A DNA stretch of 64,000 nucleotides from Nonlabens dokdonensis DSW-6 (lineage in GTDB: Bacteria > Bacteroidota > Bacteroidia > Flavobacteriales > Flavobacteriaceae): the NCBI RefSeq assembly GCF_000332115.1, contig NC_020156.1, positions 3,659,501 to 3,723,500 on the forward strand. Reading direction: 5' to 3'. Below, piece by piece: positions 45,464 to 54,887 of this stretch. The first letter of the stretch is position 1. Each line of letters opens with the position of its first letter. A model generated the notes under the pieces. The model was not told the origin of the DNA, made no database searches, and saw nothing but the letters and a program-made list of their open reading frames with translations. A program made the translations under genes and the position numbers.

Positions 45464-45952
45464 ATGCCACAAGATATAATTGGATGGTTTCATACTATCG
45501 CAGCAATAATTGCACTTATCACGGGAAGTCTAATACTGTCCTATGCAAAAGGAACTGAAACTCATAAATTCATCGGTAGAGTTTATGGGGTTTCCATGCT
45601 GGTAGTTTGTGCAACTTCATTCATGATATACAGAGTTCACAATACATTTGGGGTTTTGCACGTATTTGCAATTATCAGTACCATTACCTTGCTATTAGAA
45701 ATGCTACCGCTGTATTCTAGACTTTATAAAAAACCTGTTTTGACTCATCTGGCATGGATGTATTGGTCGGTTATCGGCTTGTACTGTGCATTTGCTGCCG
45801 AGGTTTTTACAAGATTACCCACCATTCTAGAAATAAAAAATTCTTACGGAATATTTTATGCATTAGTAGGGATTTCAGCAGGTATAGTAGGTTTTGTAGG
45901 AAGTTATTTTTTTAAGAAAAGAAAAAGGATTTGGGAGCAGCGATTTGGTTAG
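45464..45952 (+). CDS. DUF2306 family membrane protein
   Basis: 162 residues with five membrane helices and the family patterns GWFHTIAAIIALITGS and THKFIGRVYGVSML. Function unknown. An intergenic palindrome follows about 50 bases downstream. Confidence 0.85.
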   Translation: MPQDIIGWFHTIAAIIALITGSLILSYAKGTETHKFIGRVYGVSMLVVCATSFMIYRVHNTFGVLHVFAIISTITLLLEMLPLYSRLYKKPVLTHLAWMYWSVIGLYCAFAAEVFTRLPTILEIKNSYGIFYALVGISAGIVGFVGSYFFKKRKRIWEQRFG

Positions 45953-46004
45953 CAAAAAATTAAAAACAACTCGCTCTGTTTTATCTAAGAAATTATTTGA
46001 ATCC

Positions 46005-46020
46005 CGCTTTCGCGAAAGCG
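46005..46020. repeat. CGCTTTCGCGAAAGCG palindrome, copy 7
   Basis: An exact palindrome, 18 bp with CCGC and GCGG ends, intergenic. Confidence 0.9.
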
Positions 46021-46062
46021 GAATTTTACCACCTAAGAAAAAGCTTAACAATATCATTCACT

Positions 46063-46070
46063 TATCTTTG
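46063..46070 (+). promoter_or_regulatory. Possible TAnnTTTG promoter box before DUF421 gene
   Basis: TATCTTTG lies 62 bases upstream of the ATG. No clear TTTG element is seen 19-21 bases further up, so the call is weak. Confidence 0.4.
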
Positions 46071-46131
46071 TTCAACGATCAGTCAGGAAAACGGATTGAA
46101 TAATTAACAATGACTAGTAAAAAAAGTAGCT

Positions 46132-46656
46132 ATGGAATGGATTTATGATATGAAAGACCCAATATGGGAAACTCTTTTAGGAAGTCTCTTGGTTTTTATC
46201 GTTATTATCATTTTAACAAGGATAGTAGGGTTGAGATCGTTTGCTAAGTTTACGGCTTACGATTTTGCATTTACTGTTGCTATAGGAAGTATTATATCTT
46301 CTACGCTCACATCTTCTACCACTATCGTACATGGAAGCGTTGCAATTGCAAGTCTGTTGTTCTTGACATACTTATTCTCTTACCTTCAGAGAAAATTCCC
46401 TGCATTGAGTACGGCAATATCTAATAAACCGCTATTGTTAATGGACAAGGATCAAATACTTGAGAAAAACTTAAAACACGGTAGAATTGAGAAAACACAG
46501 TTAATCGCCAAATTAAGAGAAGCAAACGTGTTAGACTTTAACCAAGTAGAAGCGGTAGTTTTAGAATCTACAGGAGCAATCTCAGTCCTTCACAAAACAG
46601 ATGGCGATACTTCATTGCACAAAGATTTATTAGAAGGTGTAAGAAGAGAACCATAA
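46132..46656 (+). CDS. DUF421 (YetF-like) membrane protein
   Basis: 174 residues. Three N-terminal membrane segments are followed by a soluble DUF421 domain with TRIVGLRSFAKFTAYDFAFT and the late LREANVLDFNQVEAVVLEST. Function unknown. Confidence 0.88.
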   Translation: MEWIYDMKDPIWETLLGSLLVFIVIIILTRIVGLRSFAKFTAYDFAFTVAIGSIISSTLTSSTTIVHGSVAIASLLFLTYLFSYLQRKFPALSTAISNKPLLLMDKDQILEKNLKHGRIEKTQLIAKLREANVLDFNQVEAVVLESTGAISVLHKTDGDTSLHKDLLEGVRREP

Positions 46657-46741
46657 TTTATCGGGCTATTTTCAATGGAATTATGTTAACTTGTCTGTTC
46701 AAAAACAAGCGATTAACCCATCAATTTGAGATCATCTCGTT

Positions 46742-47458
46742 ATGCAAAACAGAACAAAACACTTACAACTTCCTTTTAAATTTGATAAAGAAAAACTGGA
46801 ACAAGATCTAGATCGTGTTCTCAACGAGAAATGGGTTCCTCATTTTAATACTAATAACTATAGTGGAGAATGGAATGTGATCTCGTTATTTGCAAAAGGT
46901 GGTGATGCCACTAATATTTTTGCCTTACAAGACGCTGATGCATCTATAACAACAACTGAAGTTTTAAAGCAGTGTTCTTATTTGAAATCGGTAATAGATT
47001 CTTTTAAGTGTCCTATTCTAACGGCTCGCATTTTAAGATTAGGAGCAGGCGCAGAAATTAAACCACATCGAGATCATGAGTTGGGTTATGAAGATGGGAA
47101 TTTCCGTTTGCATATTCCTATAACAACAAATCCAGATGTAGAATTTATACTGGACGGTGATAGATTAATCATGCTGCCAGGAGAATGCTGGTATACAAAT
47201 GTGAATTATGTTCATTCTGTCAAGAATTCTGGAGATCAAGACAGAATTCATCTAGTTATAGATGCTGGTAGAAATGAATGGTCTGACCAATTATTTTTTT
47301 CATTAGCGCCTAAAGATAGTTTTGATCCTCTACCAGAAAAAGAAGCGTCACCAGAAACTATTCAAAGAATGATTGAAGAATTGAAAAATCAAAACACTCC
47401 AGCGGCAATACAAATGATTAAAGAATTAAGTAAAAAACAAGTCACTTCTAGCAAATAA
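46742..47458 (+). CDS. Aspartyl/asparaginyl beta-hydroxylase-like dioxygenase
   Basis: 238 residues with a double-stranded beta-helix. The iron site is visible as His and Asp in KPHRDHELGY and the distal His in YVHSVKN. FRLHIPITTNPDV provides the 2-oxoglutarate-binding region. Probably a cytoplasmic Fe(II)/2-oxoglutarate enzyme; the substrate is unknown. Confidence 0.85.
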   Translation: MQNRTKHLQLPFKFDKEKLEQDLDRVLNEKWVPHFNTNNYSGEWNVISLFAKGGDATNIFALQDADASITTTEVLKQCSYLKSVIDSFKCPILTARILRLGAGAEIKPHRDHELGYEDGNFRLHIPITTNPDVEFILDGDRLIMLPGECWYTNVNYVHSVKNSGDQDRIHLVIDAGRNEWSDQLFFSLAPKDSFDPLPEKEASPETIQRMIEELKNQNTPAAIQMIKELSKKQVTSSK

Positions 47459-47522
47459 TGATATAGAATGGGATATTTGAATTAAATTTTTTAATCTAGA
47501 ATACTTACAACACAGTTTCTAT

Positions 47523-47876
47523 ATGAATAATGCAGGAATTATAGTAGCTACACTTGTAATCACAATTGGAATTGTAGTTATCTTTTTTTACTATCTTTCA
47601 CAAAGGAAAAAAAGAAACCTAAAAACTATAGCGGCAGACTGGAAAGCCTTTCAAAATGCTATTACCCACCAACGGATTCAAGCTATCGAAAGGCTAGGCA
47701 CTCAACTTGTCTATAACGAACATATCACCGTTAAACAGATGAAAGAAATGTCTAGAGTTATAAATACTCTTGAAAATGAACATAAAGAACTAACTGAGTT
47801 AAAATGGATTATTTACAACAAGCGTAAGGACTGGAGTAAGCAATATCCACGGCATTTTGATGGACCGATGATGTAA
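47523..47876 (+). CDS. Hypothetical single-pass membrane protein
   Basis: 117 residues: an N-terminal membrane helix (IIVATLVITIGIVVIFFYYL) and a charged helical cytoplasmic part. No family recognised. Confidence 0.7.
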   Translation: MNNAGIIVATLVITIGIVVIFFYYLSQRKKRNLKTIAADWKAFQNAITHQRIQAIERLGTQLVYNEHITVKQMKEMSRVINTLENEHKELTELKWIIYNKRKDWSKQYPRHFDGPMM

Positions 47877-47965
47877 AATCAACTTTAATTTAATAGGTTG
47901 TATATGCAAGTCATTCTTGTTTTTCAAAAAATTCTCAGATTCATCTCAAAATCCTATTTTTGCTC

Positions 47966-48490
47966 ATGCTTAAAAAATTCCTACCCTTCGTCTTCATTCT
48001 ATTATTCACCCATTTGGTTCATGCTCAAAATGAAACTGTAGAAGCAATGACTGCTGAAGTGGAAGAGATGACTAAAGAAATAAGCAAGCGCGAATCCTTT
48101 ACCTTAACCCTTTTTAAAAAGCATCTCGTTTCATTGAGCCTATTAAGAAAGGCAGCCGATGAACCTGCTTTGCGTATGTCACAGAAGCATAAGGATAATA
48201 TCAAATCTGTTACAAGAACTCGTTATGCAGAGCTTTTAAAAGAAGATCATCAATCCATTGTTGATGAAGCAACAAAGCAAGATATCAATTGGAAAAAAAT
48301 TGAATTTGTCGATTTGCTTTATAAGCCTAGAGCATTTTTTAAATTTGGCCAACCAGGTTATGAAGGCCTGTGGATTTTTAAAGACACGTCTAAAAAAGAT
48401 GTGCTTTTTACCATGCAAGTCGATTTTATTATTCTAGGGACAGATGCCTATATTCTAGAAATAGATGACTTTAAAAAACAGCTCAAATAG
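47966..48490 (+). CDS. Hypothetical secreted protein
   Basis: 174 residues from the ATG at 47966, with a signal peptide ending VHAQ. The mature part is helical and then alpha/beta (YKPRAFFKFGQPGYEGLWIF). A TATTTTTG box (47955-47962) lies immediately before the start, which would imply a nearly leaderless message if used. No family recognised. Confidence 0.7.
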   Translation: MLKKFLPFVFILLFTHLVHAQNETVEAMTAEVEEMTKEISKRESFTLTLFKKHLVSLSLLRKAADEPALRMSQKHKDNIKSVTRTRYAELLKEDHQSIVDEATKQDINWKKIEFVDLLYKPRAFFKFGQPGYEGLWIFKDTSKKDVLFTMQVDFIILGTDAYILEIDDFKKQLK

Positions 48491-48997
48491 GTTTTTAAGC
48501 AAGTAAAAATTACTTCTCTCCACTTCTTTATTATTTAAAAAAGTTGAAAATAGCTCTGTTTAGTAATAAATGGATGTTATTCTTATGCCCGTTTCAAAAG
48601 GGCGTTGAAATGGACTACAAGCCGATTCTAATTTATTGTAAATATTAGCTTCACACGTGTTTAATTATCTGTATTTTAAATAGTTGATATTATTTTACTA
48701 AAAATCCTCATGTTGATATGAACTTCATGGGACAACTCAAAATTGGGTATTCTTACCTATTGTAAAGTATGAGATACCGTTTTAAATTTACATGGTAGTA
48801 AATAAGATATTATGTGCTGTACGGATTTGTAGCCTGATTTTTTAGTTTGGACTTTAGGCCATTAAAGTAATTGATTTCATTCTAATCATTTCTCATAGAA
48901 TTTACTAACCAACCATTATTTTAATCTCACTTATTCTTACAGCACTTTTTATTTTCAAAAAGTGCTTTCAGTTATTTTGAAGAACTCTACATTACGT
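48491..48997. other. Intergenic stretch, convergent genes, with terminator
   Basis: About 500 AT-rich bases without a gene. The only clear element is the hairpin at 48941-48966. Confidence 0.6.
48941..48966. terminator. Terminator after the isoaspartyl peptidase gene
   Basis: A 10-bp perfect stem AGCACTTTTT / AAAAAGTGCT with a 6-base loop, 30 bases past the stop of the minus-strand gene. Confidence 0.7.
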
Positions 48998-49933
48998 TTA
49001 GTCTTTGTAAATAGAGACCACCGCTTTAGAATCCGAAGATTTAGTCGCTCTATACATTCCTTCAGTATTAAATGGCATTGAAATATTTCCATTGGTATCA
49101 ACAGCAATTAGGCCACCGTCACCTCCTATTTCAAGAATACGTTTATGTATAACTTCGCTTGCCGCTGCTTCTAAGGACATATTTTTATGTTCCATTAAAC
49201 AAGCCACATCATAGGCTACTACACCTCTTATAAAAAACTCACCACTTCCCGTACAACTTATCGCACAGGTTTTATTATTAGCATAATTTCCAGCGCCTAC
49301 CATAGGACTATCTCCTACTCGACCCCATTTTTTATTAGTCATTCCTCCTGTAGATGTTGCAGCCGCTATATTTCCATTTTGATCGCAAGCCACCGCTCCT
49401 ACAGTACCAAATTTAGAATCTTTTTTTGTGGAATGATCTAGTTGAAAGCTGTCCGTATCTTTTATTTCTAACCACTGTTTATGCCTAAAATCATCGTAGA
49501 AATAAGATGGATCTTCAAAATTATAATTCAAATCTTTAGCAAATTCATGAGCTCCTTCACCAGCTAGAAAAACATGCTCACTCTTTTCCATCACATCTCG
49601 AGCAAGACTTATGGGATTTTTTATTCCAGTAATTAAAGATACCGCGCCAGCATTCAAGGTGTTACCATCCATGATACAAGCATCCATCTCATGTGTTTCA
49701 TTTGCTGTAAACACAGCTCCTTTACCAGCATTGAATAATGGAGAATCTTCCAAAACTTTTACCGCTACCTCAACAGCTTCTACCGCAGATTTGCCTTTTT
49801 CTAAAACGCTATATCCAGCATCTATTGCAGCTTGTAGATCAACTCTGTACTTTGCTTCTAGCTCTGGAGTCATCATTCCTTTTACCAGAGTTCCTGCGCC
49901 ACCGTGTATGGCTATTGAAAATTTATTGTTCAT
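48998..49933 (-). CDS. iaaA: Isoaspartyl peptidase / L-asparaginase (Ntn hydrolase)
   Basis: 311 residues of the plant-type asparaginase family. The N-terminal IHGGAGT, the autocleavage and catalytic Thr in KFGTVGAVA (near 180), and GDSPMVGAGNYA and TGSGEFFIR in the substrate pocket are all present. The proenzyme cuts itself and then hydrolyses beta-aspartyl dipeptides. Next to cyanophycin synthetase, it probably degrades the beta-Asp-Arg released from cyanophycin. Confidence 0.92.
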   Translation of the reverse strand: MNNKFSIAIHGGAGTLVKGMMTPELEAKYRVDLQAAIDAGYSVLEKGKSAVEAVEVAVKVLEDSPLFNAGKGAVFTANETHEMDACIMDGNTLNAGAVSLITGIKNPISLARDVMEKSEHVFLAGEGAHEFAKDLNYNFEDPSYFYDDFRHKQWLEIKDTDSFQLDHSTKKDSKFGTVGAVACDQNGNIAAATSTGGMTNKKWGRVGDSPMVGAGNYANNKTCAISCTGSGEFFIRGVVAYDVACLMEHKNMSLEAAASEVIHKRILEIGGDGGLIAVDTNGNISMPFNTEGMYRATKSSDSKAVVSIYKD

Positions 49934-50131
49934 TACTTAATTTCAAAAATTTTTATTGAAAACTTTAGAAGTTGACACTTATTTTATGTTGATTACTTTA
50001 ATTTAATACATATTCTTAGTATCAAACTATCTGCATTCCATTTATGAAGTCTTATTCAAAAATAATTTCTTGAACACAACAGGCATTTTTCAACCTTTCC
50101 GAGCAAATTTCCGTAAACTCCAATTTGTCCA

Positions 50132-50153
50132 CCTTTCCTATTCTTAGGAAAGG
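50132..50153. terminator. Hairpin after cphA
   Basis: Arms CCTTTCCTA/TAGGAAAGG with a short loop, about 80 bases after the cphA stop. It is T-rich only on the plus-strand side, so a terminator role is uncertain. The rest of 49934-50228 shows nothing. Confidence 0.4.
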
Positions 50154-50228
50154 AGCTTTTACTTTTTGGTTTTATACAGTCACATTATAAAATTATAGCA
50201 CGGTCGCAATACCAAATTGACCATTCAT

Positions 50229-52871
50229 TTAATCCAACAAATGCAACTCACCGCGGTTATCCATTTCTTTTAGTTCTTTAACTAAATCCAACGCATCTGG
50301 AACGACGTCGCTACAAAGAATGATAAGTGAGCCTTCTTTAGCATTTTTTACAGCAAATTTAATTGCTTCTTTTTCTGACGGAATAATGGTGGTTTTTTTA
50401 TTAGGATCTTTGCTTTTGATCCCATCATTTAGCATTTTGATAAGCTCTTCTTCGGTTTTACCTCTTAGTCGTTTATCCTGTCTGATGATGATTTCATCAA
50501 ACATCTCTGCGGCAATACTTCCCATTTCATTATTATCCTCTACTCGCCTATCACCTATTCCAGCAATGATTCCTACTTTAATTGTAGCATCTAGTTCATC
50601 AGTAAAGTTTTTAAGTCCTCTCATTCCTGCAGCGTTGTGTGCATAATCTAATAAGATCGAGAAATTAGAAAACTTAAACATGTTCAATCTTCCAGGAGTT
50701 TGTGATGCTGATGGCACAAAAGTTTCTAAAGCTGCTTTGATATCTTCGTTGCTTATTCCTTGCACATGCGCGGCAAGAATCGCAGCTAGAACATTTTGAA
50801 TCATGAACTTGGCTTTTCCACCGTAAGTAAGTGGTATGTGCTCAGCTTTCATTAATCGCATCTTCCATTCTCCTCTACATATAGTTACAAACCCTTCTTC
50901 ATAAACGGCTGTAATACCATTCAATCGTTGCAGCGCTTTAATTCTTGGATTGTTTTCATCCATTGAGAATAAGGCAACATTACATTCTACTGAACGACGC
51001 ATGTCGTAAACAAGATCATCGTCTGCATTAAGAACAGCATAACCATCTGGTAAAACCGTTTCTGGAATAACTCCTTTAACCTTAGCTAGTTGATCAACCG
51101 TATGAATTCCTTTAAGTCCTAAATGATCTGCAGCGACGTTTGTTACGATTCCCACATCACATTTTTTAAAACCTAGACCAGCTCGTAGTAATCCTCCTCG
51201 CGCCGATTCTAAAACGGCCATATTTACGGTAGGGTCTTTTAAAACAAATTCGGCACTTGCAGGACCAGTACAATCACCAGTCATTAATAACCTGTTTTGA
51301 ATGTAAACACCATCGCTTGTTGTATAACCAACTCTGTAACCGTTCATTTTTGCAATATGAGCAATGAGTCGAGAGGTAGTAGTTTTACCGTTTGTTCCAG
51401 TAATAGCGATTATAGGAATACGGCCAGTTTCTCCCTTAATAGGAAATAATTTATCAATAACCGGAGCAGCTACATTTCTAGGTAAACCAGTTGTAGGCGC
51501 TAAATGCATTCTGAATCCAGGTCCTGCGTTTACCTCTAGCACGGCTCCACCAGTTTCTGAAAGTGGTTGTGAGATATCTGTAGTCATGATATCAATTCCG
51601 CAAATGTCAAGATCGATTATTTTTGAAATACGCTCTGCCATACTCACATTTGCTGGATGGATTATATCAGTAATATCTTCAGCAGTTCCTCCAGTGCTTA
51701 GGTTTGCGGTGTCTTTGAGAATTAATCTTTCGCCTTGAGCGATAACAGAATCAAGTGTGTAACCAGCATCCTTAATAATGGTTTGTGTCAACTCATTTGT
51801 AGTAATTTTAGTCAATACATTTTCATGTCCAAAACCACGACGTGGATCACTATTTACTTTATCAATTAATTCTTGTACTGTAGATTTTCCATCACCTATA
51901 ACGTGAGCTGGAGTTCTAATCGCTCCTGCGACTAACTTGTTGTTAATGACTAACAATCTATAATCAGCTCCCTTAATGAATTTTTCTACTATGATAGCGC
52001 CACTTTTAGAACTATCCTTGGCATGATGAAAAGCAACTAGTGCTTCATCATAATTATTGATATCTACAGTAATTCCGCGACCGTGATTTCCATCTATAGG
52101 CTTGATCACTAATGGATAACCTACGTAATTACAAGCTTCTTCAAGACTTCTTTCACGTCTAATGATATCGCCACGAGGCACTTCTACCTCGGCTTGTTCT
52201 AATAAGAACTTTGTATCTTCTTTATCGCAGGCTAATTCTACACCTATGCTACTCGTTTCACTAGTTACAGTAGCTTGAATACGTTTTTGATTTGCTCCAT
52301 AACCCAATTGTACTAAGGAATATTTATTCAATCGTATCCATGGAATACCTCTCGATTGTGCTTCTTCTACTATAGAACCAGTACTAGGTCCTAATCGAGA
52401 ACTTTCACGCAACTCGCGCATTTCCTGAATATCGTCGTTAATATCATAATCTTCGGCAGCTATTAATGCTTCACAAATTCTTACCGCAGCTTTTGCAGCA
52501 TAGCGTCCTACGTTTTCTTCCATATAGGAAAACACAACATTATAAACACCTTCTTCACCATAACCACGAGTTCTTCCAAAACCAGTATCCATTCCAGCAA
52601 TGGTCTGTATTTCAAGAGCTATATGTTCGATTACATGTCCCATCCATGTTCCATCATCCACACGCATGAAAAAACCACCTTCACAACCTTCAGAACAGCG
52701 GTGGGAATACATGGTAGGAAACATCGCTTTTAAACGCTCAGGAAAACCAGGGACCTTGTTAGTAGGAAATTCTTCCATCTTTTCTAAATCCAAAACCATA
52801 ACTATCAACTTATGACGTCTCACAGACCAGTAATTAGGTCCTCTCATGGCATTAATTTCGCGTATTTTCAT
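50229..52871 (-). CDS. cphA: Cyanophycin synthetase
   Basis: 880 residues, normal for CphA. The three parts are present: an N-terminal domain with the YWSVRRHKLIVM start; an ATP-grasp domain (about 215-480, PLVIKPIDGNHGRGITVD region), which adds Asp to the chain; and a Mur-ligase-like domain with P-loop GTNGKTTTSRL (near 492), which adds Arg to the Asp side chains. The product is the nitrogen storage polymer multi-L-arginyl-poly-L-aspartate in the cytoplasm. The isoaspartyl peptidase gene lies just downstream. No cphB is seen in the window. Confidence 0.95.
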   Translation of the reverse strand: MKIREINAMRGPNYWSVRRHKLIVMVLDLEKMEEFPTNKVPGFPERLKAMFPTMYSHRCSEGCEGGFFMRVDDGTWMGHVIEHIALEIQTIAGMDTGFGRTRGYGEEGVYNVVFSYMEENVGRYAAKAAVRICEALIAAEDYDINDDIQEMRELRESSRLGPSTGSIVEEAQSRGIPWIRLNKYSLVQLGYGANQKRIQATVTSETSSIGVELACDKEDTKFLLEQAEVEVPRGDIIRRERSLEEACNYVGYPLVIKPIDGNHGRGITVDINNYDEALVAFHHAKDSSKSGAIIVEKFIKGADYRLLVINNKLVAGAIRTPAHVIGDGKSTVQELIDKVNSDPRRGFGHENVLTKITTNELTQTIIKDAGYTLDSVIAQGERLILKDTANLSTGGTAEDITDIIHPANVSMAERISKIIDLDICGIDIMTTDISQPLSETGGAVLEVNAGPGFRMHLAPTTGLPRNVAAPVIDKLFPIKGETGRIPIIAITGTNGKTTTSRLIAHIAKMNGYRVGYTTSDGVYIQNRLLMTGDCTGPASAEFVLKDPTVNMAVLESARGGLLRAGLGFKKCDVGIVTNVAADHLGLKGIHTVDQLAKVKGVIPETVLPDGYAVLNADDDLVYDMRRSVECNVALFSMDENNPRIKALQRLNGITAVYEEGFVTICRGEWKMRLMKAEHIPLTYGGKAKFMIQNVLAAILAAHVQGISNEDIKAALETFVPSASQTPGRLNMFKFSNFSILLDYAHNAAGMRGLKNFTDELDATIKVGIIAGIGDRRVEDNNEMGSIAAEMFDEIIIRQDKRLRGKTEEELIKMLNDGIKSKDPNKKTTIIPSEKEAIKFAVKNAKEGSLIILCSDVVPDALDLVKELKEMDNRGELHLLD

Positions 52872-53014
52872 TGATTGGTTTTTTTATAAGTTGATAGAAA
52901 ATTAGGTTGTCATATTGATTTGAAAATGATGCATCCTAATCGATTCAATAATTCTTAAATATATTGTTTTTGATTAAACTGTAGACATAATTTATGCAAT
53001 TACTTCTAGATTTA

Positions 53015-54559
53015 TTACTGTGTTCTTTGTGGCTCTTGTGGTTGCTGTGGATTTCTAAATAATTGCAAAATACTAGCCCCTATAAAATTAGAAATCACAG
53101 AGGCTTTTAAACCTTCGTGAGCATAAGTTTGTGCAGCAAGATCACCACTCGCTCCGTGAATGTACACAGCAAACACTGTTGCTGTCAAAGGGTCATAACC
53201 TTGAGCGAGAAAAGCAGCTATTACACCGCTTAAAACATCGCCACTTCCAGCAGTGGCCATTCCTGGATTACCGGTATCATTAACATACTGACTCGACCCT
53301 GCAACTGTAATCGTATGAGCTCCTTTTAATACCAATATAAGGTTGTGTTCTTTAGAGAACTCTTGGGCTTTTTCTAGTCGCTCGTAGTCATCCTTCCATT
53401 CTCCTAGGAGCTGCTTTAACTCTCCATCGTGCGGAGTCAGGATAGAATCCTTTGGCAAATCCTTCAATAATTCTGGTTGTTGGGCAAGTATTAGAATTCC
53501 GTCAGCGTCTATTACTATGGGAGAAGATTGTTTTATTACCGCTTTCGCGAAAGCGGAACACGTATCCTTCTCTGTACCTATTCCAGGCCCTATACATAAA
53601 ACGGTATCTTTTAAAGAATGTTCAAAATCTGTGATATGATCTTCTCCTTCACTTTGTAGGGTCATCACTTCAGGAAGAGAAGACTGTAGCATCACGTTTC
53701 CATCTTCTGGAATATAAGCGGTCACTTTGCCAGCACCAGCGTTAATGGCTGCGCCAGCACTTAAAACAGCAGCGCCCATTTTACCTTTACTTCCAGCAAA
53801 AGTCAAGACGTGCCCATAATTGCCTTTGTGAGTGAATTTTTTTCTAGGTTGATACATATTTTGGGCAGCTTCTCTAGAAATTACTTGAGCGAGAGGTGCG
53901 ACTTGCATCATGTATTCTGGATCTAAACCTATGTTGATCACTTCAAATGTCCCTACATTATCGCCAGTTTCTGGGAGAAAAAACGACAGTTTAGGCGTTT
54001 GAAACGTGAATGTATGATCTGCCTTAAGAATGGCGTCTTCTTTTTTGTGAGCTGTGTTTGCGTACAATCCACTAGGCATATCTACTGCAACTTTAAAAGT
54101 TTTGGATTCATTGAGGTAATGGATCAAATCTGCCATCCAGCCATCTAACGCACGGTTGATACCGGTACCAAAAATGGCATCAATAATAATATCTTGGGAA
54201 GAAATTTCTGGAAAATCCTCTTTACAGCTCAAAAGAATAGGCCAGTCGTTTGTCACATCTTTTATCCGATCATAATTGACTAGAAAATCTGGAGATCTTT
54301 TTTTACTGCAATTAGTTACGTAAACTGTTACTTGGTAACCATGCTGAATCATATGTCTCGCTATCGCAAGACCATCGCCTCCATTATTACCTATCCCACA
54401 AAATATTTTAATAGGAACTGGCGCTCCATTTAAACGCTGATGGATGCGTTCAAAAACAAGTGTTGCCACGCGTTCCATTAAGTCATTACTTGATATTTGT
54501 TGTTTGTCTATGGTAGATTTATCAGCTTCAGCGAGCTGTTGTGCACTTAGAATTTTCAA
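53015..54559 (-). CDS. nnr: Bifunctional NAD(P)HX epimerase/dehydratase
   Basis: Taking the TTG that gives LKILSAQQLAEADK as start, 514 residues; another TTG 8 codons upstream is possible. The N-terminal epimerase has GIGNNGGDGLAIARHM. The C-terminal ribokinase-like dehydratase has NDTGNPGMATAGSGDVLSG. It repairs hydrated NAD(P)H. The palindrome CGCTTTCGCGAAAGCG (53540-53555) lies in the dehydratase part and reads CSAFAKAV. The last residues are a Gln/Pro-rich tail. Confidence 0.93.
   Translation of the reverse strand: MKILSAQQLAEADKSTIDKQQISSNDLMERVATLVFERIHQRLNGAPVPIKIFCGIGNNGGDGLAIARHMIQHGYQVTVYVTNCSKKRSPDFLVNYDRIKDVTNDWPILLSCKEDFPEISSQDIIIDAIFGTGINRALDGWMADLIHYLNESKTFKVAVDMPSGLYANTAHKKEDAILKADHTFTFQTPKLSFFLPETGDNVGTFEVINIGLDPEYMMQVAPLAQVISREAAQNMYQPRKKFTHKGNYGHVLTFAGSKGKMGAAVLSAGAAINAGAGKVTAYIPEDGNVMLQSSLPEVMTLQSEGEDHITDFEHSLKDTVLCIGPGIGTEKDTCSAFAKAVIKQSSPIVIDADGILILAQQPELLKDLPKDSILTPHDGELKQLLGEWKDDYERLEKAQEFSKEHNLILVLKGAHTITVAGSSQYVNDTGNPGMATAGSGDVLSGVIAAFLAQGYDPLTATVFAVYIHGASGDLAAQTYAHEGLKASVISNFIGASILQLFRNPQQPQEPQRTQ
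53540..53555. repeat. CGCTTTCGCGAAAGCG palindrome, copy 8 (inside nnr)
   Basis: An exact palindrome (18 bp with CCGC and GCGG ends), translated SAFAKAV in the same frame as the gap and pfkA copies. Confidence 0.9.
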
Positions 54560-54583
54560 TACGTAGATTTTATGTTCTCGCAA

Positions 54584-54887
54584 TTTAATGAATAGAAAAC
54601 AAATCTGAATTTGCTGATTACCATTTTACTTATCTTTTTTACTTATCTTTTTAAATAGGTCTGTAATCTACTATTGAGCACTTCAAATTAGTCGCTTACT
54701 CAAAAGATTTGAAACCATTTAATTTTACTATTGAAAGTATGAGTCGTATGTGTAATTACGAAAATCTTAAGAAAATTTAACTTAAGATACTTGTGTTAAA
54801 CCGCTATCGAAAACGATAAGAGTAGCGCTATTTAACTTCAAATTAAAAACTATAATCCATACATTTGCGCAACCAAAAAAACATGAC
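54584..54887. promoter_or_regulatory. Divergent region between nnr and gcvT
   Basis: About 300 bases between divergent genes. TACATTTG (54860-54867) fits the -7 box TAnnTTTG and lies 20 bases before the gcvT ATG. A direct repeat TTTTACTTATC occurs twice at about 54625-54650. No small gene is seen. Confidence 0.5.
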
